NCBI GenBank assembly: GCA_937901025.1
Contig: CALCGR010000004.1
Location: 1-27,253, forward strand
Origin: an uncultured Bacteroidales bacterium
Lineage (GTDB): Bacteria; Bacteroidota; Bacteroidia; Bacteroidales; Paludibacteraceae
Direction: 5' to 3'
DNA: 27,253 nt
Shown here: positions 1 to 6,810 of the stretch, in pieces
Layout of the letters: each line of letters starts with the position of its first letter
Numbering within the stretch: position 1 is the stretch's first letter
Notes under the pieces: model-generated
Seen by the model: only the letters and a program-made list of their open reading frames with translations
Databases searched by the model: none
Told to the model about the DNA's origin: nothing
Translations under genes and position numbers: made by a program

Positions 1-225
1 TATCCTCACGATTGGCACCTCTATATCGATGGGGTAGAGCAAACCATTGGCCGCGTCAATTACACATTACGTGCAGCCGTTATTCCGGCAGGTCAGCATA
101 AGATTATGATGGAGTTTGTACCCTCCGCAAAAACAACGGATAAATGGAGTCTTTGTGCGATTATTTTCGCTCTACTCATCTGTTTGGGTAGTATCGGATG
201 GGGCGTCTATCGTAAACAAAGATAG
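1..225 (+). CDS. YfhO-like integral membrane protein, C-terminal fragment
   Basis: The window opens inside this plus-strand gene; 74 codons remain before the TAG at 223-225. The fragment has a short beta-rich segment (HDWHLYIDGVEQTIGRVNY, then a PAGQHKIMMEF stretch), one hydrophobic helix (about residues 51-68) and a basic end (YRKQR). This matches the C-terminus of Bacteroidota YfhO proteins, large multi-pass proteins whose last periplasmic domain reads roughly 'W.a.vDG......r.ny..ra..vpaG.h.v.f.f.P' before a final membrane helix. Characterised YfhO proteins in Firmicutes act in glycosylation of surface polymers, and in Bacteroidota they often lie beside glycosyltransferases, as here. The last 19 bases overlap the end of the convergent glycosyltransferase gene. 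The family call rests on the C-terminus alone, so the function is inferred. Confidence 0.6.
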   Translation, partial: YPHDWHLYIDGVEQTIGRVNYTLRAAVIPAGQHKIMMEFVPSAKTTDKWSLCAIIFALLICLGSIGWGVYRKQR

Positions 226-1364
226 TTTTTCAACTCTTGTTGCTGCAAGGCTTCCCATGTAAATGTTTTAGCGCGTTCCCGTAGGGCCTCCGTGTCTATG
301 GGGATATTGCCTTTAAATACATCTATGATACGTTGAGCAAAATCCTGTTCAAAAGTCGGTCCTTCTGCCACAAGCAAGCGCTCATCTCCGATACTCTCAG
401 GGATGCCACCATTACTGCTTCCCACAACGGATACTCCGCACGAATGAGCCTCAATAACCACACAGGGCCATCCTTCATTTTTACTGGGCAATATAAGCAC
501 ATCCATCCGGAGCATCTCTTGAAAGACCTCTGCCTGAGAAAGCCGACCGGTAAAACGTACATTCTTGCTTGTCAGTTCTTTTTTTAATTTGTTTTCTAAC
601 GGACCATCACCAACTATCACCATTTGGGTATCCGGCAGTTCCTGCACCACCCTATGGAACACTGCCGGCAAAATTTCCACACGTTTGATTGCGTTGAGAT
701 TCCCAACAAATCCGATTGTAGTCCCTTTCTTACGAATCACCTTCTCCGGAACTTGCAATATTCCATTAGGCAGCACCTGCGCATTTCTACCCGAATAGCC
801 ATACTGCATTGCTGTTTGTAAAAGAGCATGGCTAACAAACTCAGCGCGTGTGCAATTTTCCAAGGTCCATAAACATCCTTTTCGATATTTCTTACGCATA
901 TCTCGATGCACCTCGCTCCCGTGAGCGGTCACCACACAGGGTGTATGTACGGATTGAGCATATCTGACAACGGCTCCTCCGGTGGGGAAAAGCCAATGAC
1001 CATGAATCACATCATATCGGGCGGGGCCGATGATCTGATGTAACGATTTTTGTGCTTTGCGAATAAATAGTTTCTCTTGAAAAAGCATATTAAGCACTAG
1101 CTCAATGAGATTCATATGAACACGAATCGCTCGCAATTGAACCGATGGATTATCGGTTGAAATCCAATCGGCAACATCTTCATTCGGCCATCGATGCAAG
1201 ATTGTTCTGAGTTTTCTAGCCGCCCATGACTCATGAACGACGAGTGCAAAAGCATCCACCTGACACCCCAAGGCTTGTAAGGCCGCGATGCGTCGAACCA
1301 CAAAAACACCTCCGGATGGATAGAGGGGCGTAGGATACATTCCGGTGATGACACATATCTTCAT
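207..1364 (-). CDS. GT4-family glycosyltransferase (last gene of the glycan operon)
   Basis: A 385-residue GT-B fold glycosyltransferase of the GT4 (GlgA/WbaZ-like) type. Visible landmarks are the N-terminal MKICVITGMYPTPLYPSGG acceptor-domain loop, HGHW at 121-124, the T-A-H-G-S motif at 146-150, PNG at 199-201, the second-domain start GFVGNLNAIK at 218-227, VGDGP at 251-255 and a good E-x7-E nucleotide-sugar motif (E297 and E305 in EGWPCVVIE). The protein is expected to be a cytoplasmic or membrane-associated retaining transferase that adds a sugar to a lipid-linked surface glycan. Donor and acceptor cannot be read from the sequence. Its ATG overlaps the stop of the upstream glycosyltransferase in a 4-base ATGA, so translation is probably coupled. 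It ends inside the convergent YfhO-like gene. Confidence 0.9.
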   Translation of the reverse strand: MKICVITGMYPTPLYPSGGVFVVRRIAALQALGCQVDAFALVVHESWAARKLRTILHRWPNEDVADWISTDNPSVQLRAIRVHMNLIELVLNMLFQEKLFIRKAQKSLHQIIGPARYDVIHGHWLFPTGGAVVRYAQSVHTPCVVTAHGSEVHRDMRKKYRKGCLWTLENCTRAEFVSHALLQTAMQYGYSGRNAQVLPNGILQVPEKVIRKKGTTIGFVGNLNAIKRVEILPAVFHRVVQELPDTQMVIVGDGPLENKLKKELTSKNVRFTGRLSQAEVFQEMLRMDVLILPSKNEGWPCVVIEAHSCGVSVVGSSNGGIPESIGDERLLVAEGPTFEQDFAQRIIDVFKGNIPIDTEALRERAKTFTWEALQQQELKNYLCLR

Positions 1365-2635
1365 ACAACAGGTAGTATTATAGTGGATAAAACTTCCGTC
1401 AGTTTTTTTCGACTGAATTGTTGTGCAAAATCCGCATGAACGGCAGGATACTTATCTATACTTCGGATGATAAACTGCGCCACTTTGTCCGCTTCCCCAA
1501 AAGCATAAACTCCATCTTGTTCATACTGACGCAAGAGTTTTGCGGCATCTCCATCGGTAAATCCAATCATGAGAATCGGATTATGTGTCGCCATATATTC
1601 AAATAATTTGCCGGTAAGGATACCCTTATTGTCCTCCTGATTAGGGAAAAGCAACAATAGCATGTCGGCATTGAGCATATATGTTACGGCTTCTTTGTGC
1701 TGAACATAATCTATCCACTCCGTTTCTACGCCTAGGGATTGGAGTTGATTTACAGCATTCGCAAAGGCACCACCTACCATCTGAATCTTGATTTGATCCT
1801 TGGCTTGTTTGGGTAATAACCTTATGGCTTCAACAAATGTATCAAACTCATATAAAGGGCTTAAAGCTCCAACATAAGCAATTGTCCGTTTGGCATGAGG
1901 TTGAGTGACGATATCCTTAAAATCATTCTCGTCAAAACCGTTGGTAATTACATGAATGGGATTGCGTTTAACTTTGGACGCAAATGTGTTTGCACACGAT
2001 GGACTAACTGTAATAACCTCATCTGCCGTTTCCAATACTTTGCGCTCTAAATAAGCATTATATTTTCGGGCAAGATAGGTTTGGTATAAATCTTTATTGG
2101 TATATAAATCTGTCCATGGATCTCGCAAATCAGCGATCCATCTCAATGTAGGAAATCTCTTTTTGAGACGAAGTCCTATCAACTGCGCACTATGAGGAGG
2201 ACTGGTTGTAATAATCGTGTCAATATGTTCATCTCGTATCAGCCTACATGCCTCAGAATAAGCATAACGGCACCAACCTTTGCGCGGGTCCGGAATAAAG
2301 AAATTCCCACGTATGAATTTCATACATTGTTGCATAAAAGACGGTTTAGACTGATTAGCAAAGCCTGTATGAGGCAATTCTTTTGTAGGAGACACTTTCT
2401 TGTATAATTGCAGAATCTCTTTGGTCTTAGTTCTTACCACTTGTAAGTTTGCCGGAACATCTTTCAGCAAAGAATTGTCCACCTGAGGATAAGAAGCATT
2501 ATTAGGGTCAACCGTCAGAACAATGGGCTGCACGCCAAAACTCGGCAGGTACTTACAGAACTTCAACCACCGCTGTACACCCGAACCTCCACTGGGTGGA
2601 AAATAATAAGTGATTACTAAAATTACGGCTTGCAT
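1361..2635 (-). CDS. GT4-like glycosyltransferase, Bacteroidota surface-glycan type
   Basis: A 424-residue GT-B glycosyltransferase. The N-terminus carries ITYYFPPSGGSGVQRWLKF, a glycine-rich acceptor-domain loop typical of Bacteroidota capsule and O-antigen transferases. Other landmarks are TSPPHSAQ at 144-151, the ADLRDPWTD block at 168-176, TVSPS at 209-213, TNGFD at 231-235, the second Rossmann domain starting near TIAYVGALSP (251-260), and a C-terminal donor-binding helix with KGILTGKLFEYMA (337-349) in place of the classic E-x7-E. It lies 7 bases after the stop of the cytidylyltransferase gene and overlaps the next transferase by 4 bases. Like its 3' neighbour it looks more AT-rich than the thiL end of the operon. 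Substrate unknown. Confidence 0.88.
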   Translation of the reverse strand: MQAVILVITYYFPPSGGSGVQRWLKFCKYLPSFGVQPIVLTVDPNNASYPQVDNSLLKDVPANLQVVRTKTKEILQLYKKVSPTKELPHTGFANQSKPSFMQQCMKFIRGNFFIPDPRKGWCRYAYSEACRLIRDEHIDTIITTSPPHSAQLIGLRLKKRFPTLRWIADLRDPWTDLYTNKDLYQTYLARKYNAYLERKVLETADEVITVSPSCANTFASKVKRNPIHVITNGFDENDFKDIVTQPHAKRTIAYVGALSPLYEFDTFVEAIRLLPKQAKDQIKIQMVGGAFANAVNQLQSLGVETEWIDYVQHKEAVTYMLNADMLLLLFPNQEDNKGILTGKLFEYMATHNPILMIGFTDGDAAKLLRQYEQDGVYAFGEADKVAQFIIRSIDKYPAVHADFAQQFSRKKLTEVLSTIILPVV

Positions 2636-2642
2636 ATTATAC

Positions 2643-3314
2643 TTATTTCAAGTCTTCCAAATACGTTATTTTTCTATTTTCTTCCTCCCCCTCCACAATA
2701 AAAATAGGCTCATCGGGAAGGTAATGGAGTACAACCCCACAGTCGTCGGTAGCTTGAAAAGCGGGATCTTGAAGACCCTGTTTGTAGGCTGCGGCTATCG
2801 TCTCCAGCCAAAACCCCTGAGGGGTTTGTACCCGCCGATAACGGCTGCGATTGGGAATAGCGACGATGTATTCGCCTTGCGCGTCCGTCTCCAAAAGTGT
2901 GTCCGTGGAAGCAATCGCTACGCAAACGGCTTTATGCTTTTGCAGCGCATCCACTACCTTATTAATTATTGGCTCACTCACGTACGGGCGGGCGGCATCG
3001 TGGATAAGCAGGCAAATGTCTTTTTGTCCCTCATAAGCCTTAATCGCAGCGAGAGAAGAGAGGTATCGTTCCGCTCCGCCGGGAAGGATATGCTTCACTT
3101 TCGTCCAGTGGTTCGCGACGGTTAATTCTTCCACTTTGGCGATATAGTCCTTATGGGAAATAATGCAGATTTCATCGATATTTTCGTTACGATGAAAGGC
3201 CTCCACGCTCCCTTCCAAAACCGTCTTCCCGTTAAGCGGCAAGAACTGCTTTGGTTGTTCGGTCCCTATTCGGGTTCCCGTACCTCCGGCTAATATGACA
3301 GCAACATTCTTCAT
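2643..3314 (-). CDS. IspD/TarI-family cytidylyltransferase
   Basis: A 223-residue protein of the IspD/TarI family, which joins CTP to a polyol or sugar phosphate and releases pyrophosphate. All family motifs are present: LAGGTGTRIGTEQPKQF (8-24) with R15 and K22, HDAARP (105-110), RVQTPQGF (161-168), TDD (189-191), and E-G-x4-N-R-K-I-T near the end (208-217). IspD makes CDP-methylerythritol for isoprenoids; TarI makes CDP-ribitol for surface polymers. The operon context (glycosyltransferases, HAD phosphatase) and the IPNRSRYRRVQTPQ segment lean towards a surface-glycan role, but a housekeeping ispD cannot be excluded, so no symbol is given. I chose the ATG at 3314 because it gives the usual N-terminus (MKNVAVILAGG). 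A GTG at 3320 would add only two residues. An AGGAG lies about ten bases upstream, inside the 8-bp repeat tract. Confidence 0.87.
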   Translation of the reverse strand: MKNVAVILAGGTGTRIGTEQPKQFLPLNGKTVLEGSVEAFHRNENIDEICIISHKDYIAKVEELTVANHWTKVKHILPGGAERYLSSLAAIKAYEGQKDICLLIHDAARPYVSEPIINKVVDALQKHKAVCVAIASTDTLLETDAQGEYIVAIPNRSRYRRVQTPQGFWLETIAAAYKQGLQDPAFQATDDCGVVLHYLPDEPIFIVEGEEENRKITYLEDLK

Positions 3315-3320
3315 AATCAC

Positions 3321-3352
3321 CCTACTCCTCTACTCTCTACTCCCCTACTCCC
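3321..3352 (-). repeat. 8-bp tandem mini-repeat, four units
   Basis: Read on the minus strand this tract is four head-to-tail 8-bp units close to GGAGTAGA/GGGAGTAG. It spans the end of the HAD phosphatase gene and the short gap before the cytidylyltransferase gene. The repeat itself encodes the last HAD residues (G-V-G-E) and its TAG stop at 3337-3339. A second tract with the same period and core is at 14289-14317. Confidence 0.8.
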
Positions 3353-3834
3353 AATATCCGATCGCAGATCTCGCGGATAGCCCCTTCGCCGCCGCGGCGG
3401 TTAAGAACGAGGATCCCGGGGATAGCCTTCACGGCGGCTTGTGCATTGGCCGGACAAACGGGGGTGCCTACTTTTTCGAGCAGCGGGATATCGTTTACAT
3501 CGTCACCGACAAAGCACACCTCTTCTAAGGTGATACCCAACTGTTGGCAGATCTCTTGAGCGGCCTCGAGTTTAGAGACACTCTTGTTATCGATGACGCG
3601 TCCCACGCCCATATACAGGTAATCAAGGTTGAGTTTATGGGCGCGCATACGGACGATATTGTTGGTTTCGCTCGTAAGGATACCGCACGGGATACCCTGT
3701 TTGCGCAGCAGCACCATGCCCATGCCGTCATAAACGCAGAAACGTTTCACTTCGCGTTCATCTTCGGTATAATACAGACCGCCATCGGTCATGCATCCGT
3801 CCACATCGGAAAGAAAGAGTTTAATCGGTTTCAT
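3337..3834 (-). CDS. HAD phosphatase, class C0 (KdsC / KDN-9-phosphate phosphatase type)
   Basis: A 165-residue capless HAD phosphatase of the KdsC/YrbI group, which forms tetramers and dephosphorylates 2-keto-3-deoxy sugar acid phosphates. It shows D10 and D12 in LSDVDGCMTDGG (motif I), T54 in GILTS (motif II), a likely motif III lysine K88, and GDDVND at 110-115 (motif IV). The C-terminal RRGGEGAIRE loop (147-154) is the group's substrate loop. Residues E56, R64 and K67 fall where, from memory, the Bacteroides 2-keto-3-deoxynononate-9-phosphate phosphatase has its specificity triad. KDO-8-phosphate phosphatases normally have G-R/G-K there, so a nonulosonic-acid or related substrate is suggested. 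About eight extra residues lie between LYMGV and SKLEAAQ compared with the family members I recall. No matching synthase or CMP-transferase gene is in the window. The start overlaps the stop of the upstream glycosyltransferase (ATGA). Confidence 0.88.
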   Translation of the reverse strand: MKPIKLFLSDVDGCMTDGGLYYTEDEREVKRFCVYDGMGMVLLRKQGIPCGILTSETNNIVRMRAHKLNLDYLYMGVGRVIDNKSVSKLEAAQEICQQLGITLEEVCFVGDDVNDIPLLEKVGTPVCPANAQAAVKAIPGILVLNRRGGEGAIREICDRILGVGE

Positions 3835-4949
3835 ATTACGGATTGAAAAGCTTTAGTCATTTTATCCCAACTGTATTTGGTTTTTTCTTGTTGGAGGTAT
3901 CGGGTAAACGCCCCTTGGCGTTGGTTCGTATAATAGTCATCGATGGCGGCCGCAATCGCTTGGGATTCCACAGGAACGGCATACCCCATCTTTCCATCGT
4001 GAACGATCTCGCCTAAGCCGCCCACATTGGTCACCAGCATCGGTTTTTCGAAGTGGAAGGCCACCTGCGTCACGCCCGATTGGGTGGCAGACTTATAGGG
4101 TTGAACAATGAGGTCGGCTGCACCGAAATACTTGCGCAAATCGCTATCGGGAATAAACTCATTGCGAACGATGACGCGGTCGGTTAATTGGAGGTTGGTT
4201 ATCTGTTGCCTATATTTCGTTTCCTCCTCATAAAACTCGCCGGCGATGAGAAGTCTAAGGTTCGGATGTTGATCCTTGATGAGTGCAAAAGCGTCTAAGA
4301 GCAGGTCCAGTCCTTTATAGGCGCGAACCAGACCGAAGAACAGCATATAATCCTTGGTTTCATCGATATTTAATGCCTTGCACGCTTCGCTCTTTGTCAT
4401 CCGCTCACCATAGTGATTGTAGATAGGGTGAGGCGAGCTGACGGCGGGAGCGTCGGTGAGGGAGTGTATGTCTTTGACCACGGCATCGCTGAGGGCAACA
4501 AATGCCTGTTGGCTATGGACGAAATAGGGAGCAAAGAGTTTGTCGAGTACGCTCTTCTCGTGGGGGAACATATTATGCACGAGCGCGATACATTGGGTCT
4601 TATGGTTGCGATGAACGATGCGGCAGATCTTTCCGTAGAGCGGAGCAAAGAACGCCATCCAGTAGCAGCAGATCAGTTTATCGGGAGCCATCTTCTTGAG
4701 TTCGCGACCTACGCGAATCCAATTAAAGGGATTGCACGAGTTGAGTTTGCGAATGATGGTCAAGTCTTTCGGTGCCGGGTCGTCCGTGAACTGCGTCTTC
4801 CCCGGGAAGAGGAAGGACGGGTATTGCAGGGTGAAGGTCCACACCTCCACCTCGTTCCCTTCCTCGCGGAACTGGCGGGCCAATCGTTCATTGAACGTAG
4901 CCAATCCGCCACGATAGGGCCAAGCGGTACCTAAGATAACGATTTTCAT
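3831..4949 (-). CDS. GT4-like glycosyltransferase next to thiL
   Basis: A 372-residue GT-B glycosyltransferase: N-terminal MKIVILGTAWPYRGGLATF loop, HNMFPHEK at 125-132, PHPIYNHYG at 173-181, second-domain start MLFFGLVRAYKGLDLLL (202-218), LLIAGEFY at 233-240 and VGGLGE at 309-314. The nucleotide-sugar helix reads PYKSATQSGVTQVAFHFEKP (284-303) and lacks both glutamates of the usual E-x7-E motif. I recognise this substitution from a Bacteroidota subgroup, so the enzyme is probably active and not degenerate. It is cytoplasmic or peripheral at the inner membrane; donor and acceptor are unknown. ATGA overlaps at both ends couple it to thiL upstream and the HAD phosphatase downstream. Confidence 0.9.
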   Translation of the reverse strand: MKIVILGTAWPYRGGLATFNERLARQFREEGNEVEVWTFTLQYPSFLFPGKTQFTDDPAPKDLTIIRKLNSCNPFNWIRVGRELKKMAPDKLICCYWMAFFAPLYGKICRIVHRNHKTQCIALVHNMFPHEKSVLDKLFAPYFVHSQQAFVALSDAVVKDIHSLTDAPAVSSPHPIYNHYGERMTKSEACKALNIDETKDYMLFFGLVRAYKGLDLLLDAFALIKDQHPNLRLLIAGEFYEEETKYRQQITNLQLTDRVIVRNEFIPDSDLRKYFGAADLIVQPYKSATQSGVTQVAFHFEKPMLVTNVGGLGEIVHDGKMGYAVPVESQAIAAAIDDYYTNQRQGAFTRYLQQEKTKYSWDKMTKAFQSVI

Positions 4950-5989
4950 TGCTCTTGTTTTTTAAAGGCTTGCCAGCCTTGTGCTTGCAGTTCCATCTCA
5001 CTGCCGTCCCGCGTTACGAGCGTCGTGCCGCATTCGGGTTTGGTGATATGACCGATGATATACACATCGTCCAGCGGGATAAGTTTCTCGTAGTCTTTGA
5101 TGTCGCAAGTGAAGAGCAGTTCATAATCCTCTCCGCCATTGAGGCAGCAAGTGACGATGTTCATGTTCATCTCCTCCGCCAGGGCGGCAGCTTGGTAGTC
5201 GATGGGCAGTTTATCTTCGTAGATGGCGCAGCCCACCTTCGATTGGGTGCATATATGCAACATCTCGCTACTCAACCCGTCGCTGACATCCATCATCGCG
5301 GTCGGACGGATACCCGCCTTATGCAGGGCCTCGATGATATCCCGACGTGCCTCGGGTTTGAGTTGTCTTTCGAGTAAGTATTCGCGTCCCTCAAAAGCGG
5401 GTATATCTTGAACCTCTTGTCCTATGTGGGCTAGGCGTTCGCGCTCGAGTAGTTGCAGTCCCATATAGGCAGACCCTAAGTTCCCGCTGACGCAGATAAG
5501 GTCATTGACCTTCGCTCCGTTGCGATAGACGATATCTTGTTCTTTGGCTACGCCAAGACAGGTGATACTGATGGTCAATCCCGTCATCGAGGCACATGTA
5601 TCGCCGCCTACGACATCTACCCCATATTCATCGCACGCCAGACGTATGCCCGCGAAGAGTTCTTCCATATCTTCTACGGAGAAACGTTTGGATATACCCA
5701 CCCCGACGACGATCTGGGTCGGTTGTCCGTTCATCGCATAGATATCGGAGAAATTGACTACCGCAGCTTTGTAGCCTAAGTGTTTGAGGGGCACATATTC
5801 GAGGTTAAAGTGAATACCTTCCAGCAAGAGGTCGGTGGTCACCAAGGTACGCAGACCGGGTTGGTTCTTGATTACCGCAGCATCGTCGCCTACCCCTTTG
5901 AGCGTGGAGGACTGATGCGTCGGGAGTTGGTCGGTCAAGTGGCTGATGAGTCCGAACTCGCCTAATGTTGCTATTTCTGTTTTTGCCAT
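4946..5989 (-). CDS. thiL: Thiamine-phosphate kinase ThiL
   Basis: A 347-residue ThiL, which uses ATP to turn thiamine monophosphate into the cofactor thiamine diphosphate in the cytoplasm. It shows the PurM/ThiL-fold metal and nucleotide motifs in order: GVGDDAAV (32-39), TTDLLLEGIHF (51-61), VNFSDIYAM (78-86), VVGGDT (126-131), DVSDGL (234-239) and GGEDYELLF (285-293). Length is slightly above the roughly 325 residues of the E. coli enzyme. It is the first gene of the minus-strand operon, about 33 bases from the predicted transcription start. Its stop codon overlaps the start of a glycosyltransferase gene, so a vitamin gene leads a glycan operon. I see no TPP riboswitch in the short leader. 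Confidence 0.97.
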   Translation of the reverse strand: MAKTEIATLGEFGLISHLTDQLPTHQSSTLKGVGDDAAVIKNQPGLRTLVTTDLLLEGIHFNLEYVPLKHLGYKAAVVNFSDIYAMNGQPTQIVVGVGISKRFSVEDMEELFAGIRLACDEYGVDVVGGDTCASMTGLTISITCLGVAKEQDIVYRNGAKVNDLICVSGNLGSAYMGLQLLERERLAHIGQEVQDIPAFEGREYLLERQLKPEARRDIIEALHKAGIRPTAMMDVSDGLSSEMLHICTQSKVGCAIYEDKLPIDYQAAALAEEMNMNIVTCCLNGGEDYELLFTCDIKDYEKLIPLDDVYIIGHITKPECGTTLVTRDGSEMELQAQGWQAFKKQEQ

Positions 5990-6027
5990 AAAAGTGTATA
6001 TTATGCCGAATTTAATGAATTTGAGCG

Positions 6028-6058
6028 CAAAGATAGGGATAATTTTTCATATACGCAA
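6028..6058 (-). promoter_or_regulatory. Candidate Bacteroidota promoter for the thiL operon
   Basis: On the minus strand TATCTTTG (plus-strand 6028-6035) matches the Bacteroidota -7 consensus TAnnTTTG. A TTG (plus-strand CAA at 6056-6058) lies 20 bases upstream, where the -33 TTG element is expected. The predicted transcript would have a leader of about 30 bases before the thiL ATG at 5989. Confidence 0.65.
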
Positions 6059-6083
6059 GCGCAAAGACAAAAAAATGAATTTT

Positions 6084-6112
6084 TTTGCCGATTTCTTTCA
6101 TTTTCCGGCAAA
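6084..6112. repeat. Inverted repeat between the divergent promoters
   Basis: TTTGCCG (6084-6090) and CGGCAAA (6106-6112) are exact reverse complements separated by 15 AT-rich bases. They lie between the two divergent promoters. No T-run follows directly, so this is not a convincing terminator. It could be a regulator site or chance in AT-rich DNA. Confidence 0.35.
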
Positions 6113-6126
6113 GATTTTGAAAAAGA

Positions 6127-6158
6127 TTTCGTTTATTCAGTTTTTTTTCGTACCTTTG
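6127..6158 (+). promoter_or_regulatory. Candidate Bacteroidota promoter for ruvA-sprA
   Basis: TACCTTTG at 6151-6158 matches the -7 consensus TAnnTTTG. The upstream element is weak: TTTC at 6127-6130, 20 bases away, is the best match to the -33 TTTG. The start site would fall near 6164, about 34 bases before the ruvA ATG. The region between the elements is T-rich. Confidence 0.6.
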
Positions 6159-6167
6159 CACGATAAT

Positions 6168-6183
6168 TTGCATAATTATGCAA
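6168..6183. promoter_or_regulatory. Perfect 16-bp palindrome, candidate operator
   Basis: TTGCATAATTATGCAA reads identically on both strands. It starts nine bases after the -7 box of the ruvA-sprA promoter, so it would cover roughly +4 to +20 of the transcript. A dimeric repressor bound here could block transcription start or early elongation. No regulator gene is in the window to match it. Confidence 0.5.
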
Positions 6184-6197
6184 CAAATGCTTTTTTT

Positions 6198-6809
6198 ATG
6201 ATTGATTACATTCACGGACAACTAACAGAACTCAATCCCACGTACGCTGTTTTAGAAGCGGCCGGTGTCGGGTATGAGATTAACATTGCGTTACCTACTT
6301 TTTCGGCTTTTGCCGGCAAGGAGGGGGAAACGGTTAAGTTATATATCACGGAGATCATCCGCGAGGACACCCACGACTTGTTCGGGTTTACGGAGAAGGC
6401 GGAGCGAGCCCTTTTTGTGCTGCTGATGACCGTGAGCGGTATCGGCGGCAACACGGCGCGCATGATTATGTCGGCCTATACCGCAGGGGAGTTGCGTCAG
6501 ATTATTGCCACGGGGAATGCGAAAGCCTTAGCGCAGGTGAAGGGTTTAGGTCCGAAGACGGCGCAGCGGATTATTGTAGATTTGAAGGATAAGGTGCTGA
6601 AACTCGACTTCGGCAATGATCCTACGGAGTTGCCGCTGGGCAATGACTTTGGGGAAGTGGATAATGAGATTAAGACGGAGGCGGTGAGTGCACTCACGAT
6701 GCTGGGCTTTGCTGCCGCAGCGAGCGCGAAGGTGGTGGATAAGATTTTGAAAGCAAGTCCGGAGGCGAATGTAGAATCGGTTATTCGTCAAGCACTTAAG
6801 ATGTTGTAA
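6198..6809 (+). CDS. ruvA: Holliday junction DNA helicase subunit RuvA
   Basis: A 203-residue RuvA, the tetrameric protein that binds four-way DNA junctions and loads RuvB rings for branch migration during recombinational repair. Domain I (OB fold) covers about 1-62 (MIDYIHGQL, EAAGVGYEI, then REDTHDLFGF). Domain II carries two helix-hairpin-helix motifs, VSGIGGNTA (79-87) and VKGLGPKTAQRI (114-125). An acidic linker leads to the RuvB-binding domain III (about 155-203, EAVSALTMLGF). Length is normal. The reading frame stays open upstream to 5946, but the ATG at 6198 gives the conserved N-terminus and follows the promoter by about 40 bases. The sprA start lies one base after the TAA. Confidence 0.97.
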   Translation: MIDYIHGQLTELNPTYAVLEAAGVGYEINIALPTFSAFAGKEGETVKLYITEIIREDTHDLFGFTEKAERALFVLLMTVSGIGGNTARMIMSAYTAGELRQIIATGNAKALAQVKGLGPKTAQRIIVDLKDKVLKLDFGNDPTELPLGNDFGEVDNEIKTEAVSALTMLGFAAAASAKVVDKILKASPEANVESVIRQALKML

Positions 6810-6810
6810 T

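Noticed and set aside
3315..3320. GTG start at 3320 for the cytidylyltransferase
   Set aside because: It adds only two residues. The ATG at 3314 is a stronger codon and gives the usual family N-terminus.
6084..6112. Inverted repeat as a transcription terminator
   Set aside because: The 7-bp stem has a 15-base loop and no T-run directly after it, and it lies between divergent promoters where no transcript should end.
5946..6197. An 84-residue N-terminal extension of RuvA
   Set aside because: The upstream frame crosses the thiL start and both promoters, is AT-rich and unlike RuvA. The ATG at 6198 gives the conserved N-terminus and a normal length.
5990..6197. A TPP riboswitch before thiL or a small RNA in the divergent region
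   Set aside because: The thiL leader is only about 30 bases and has no thi-box-like pattern. The rest is explained by two promoters and AT-rich spacer.
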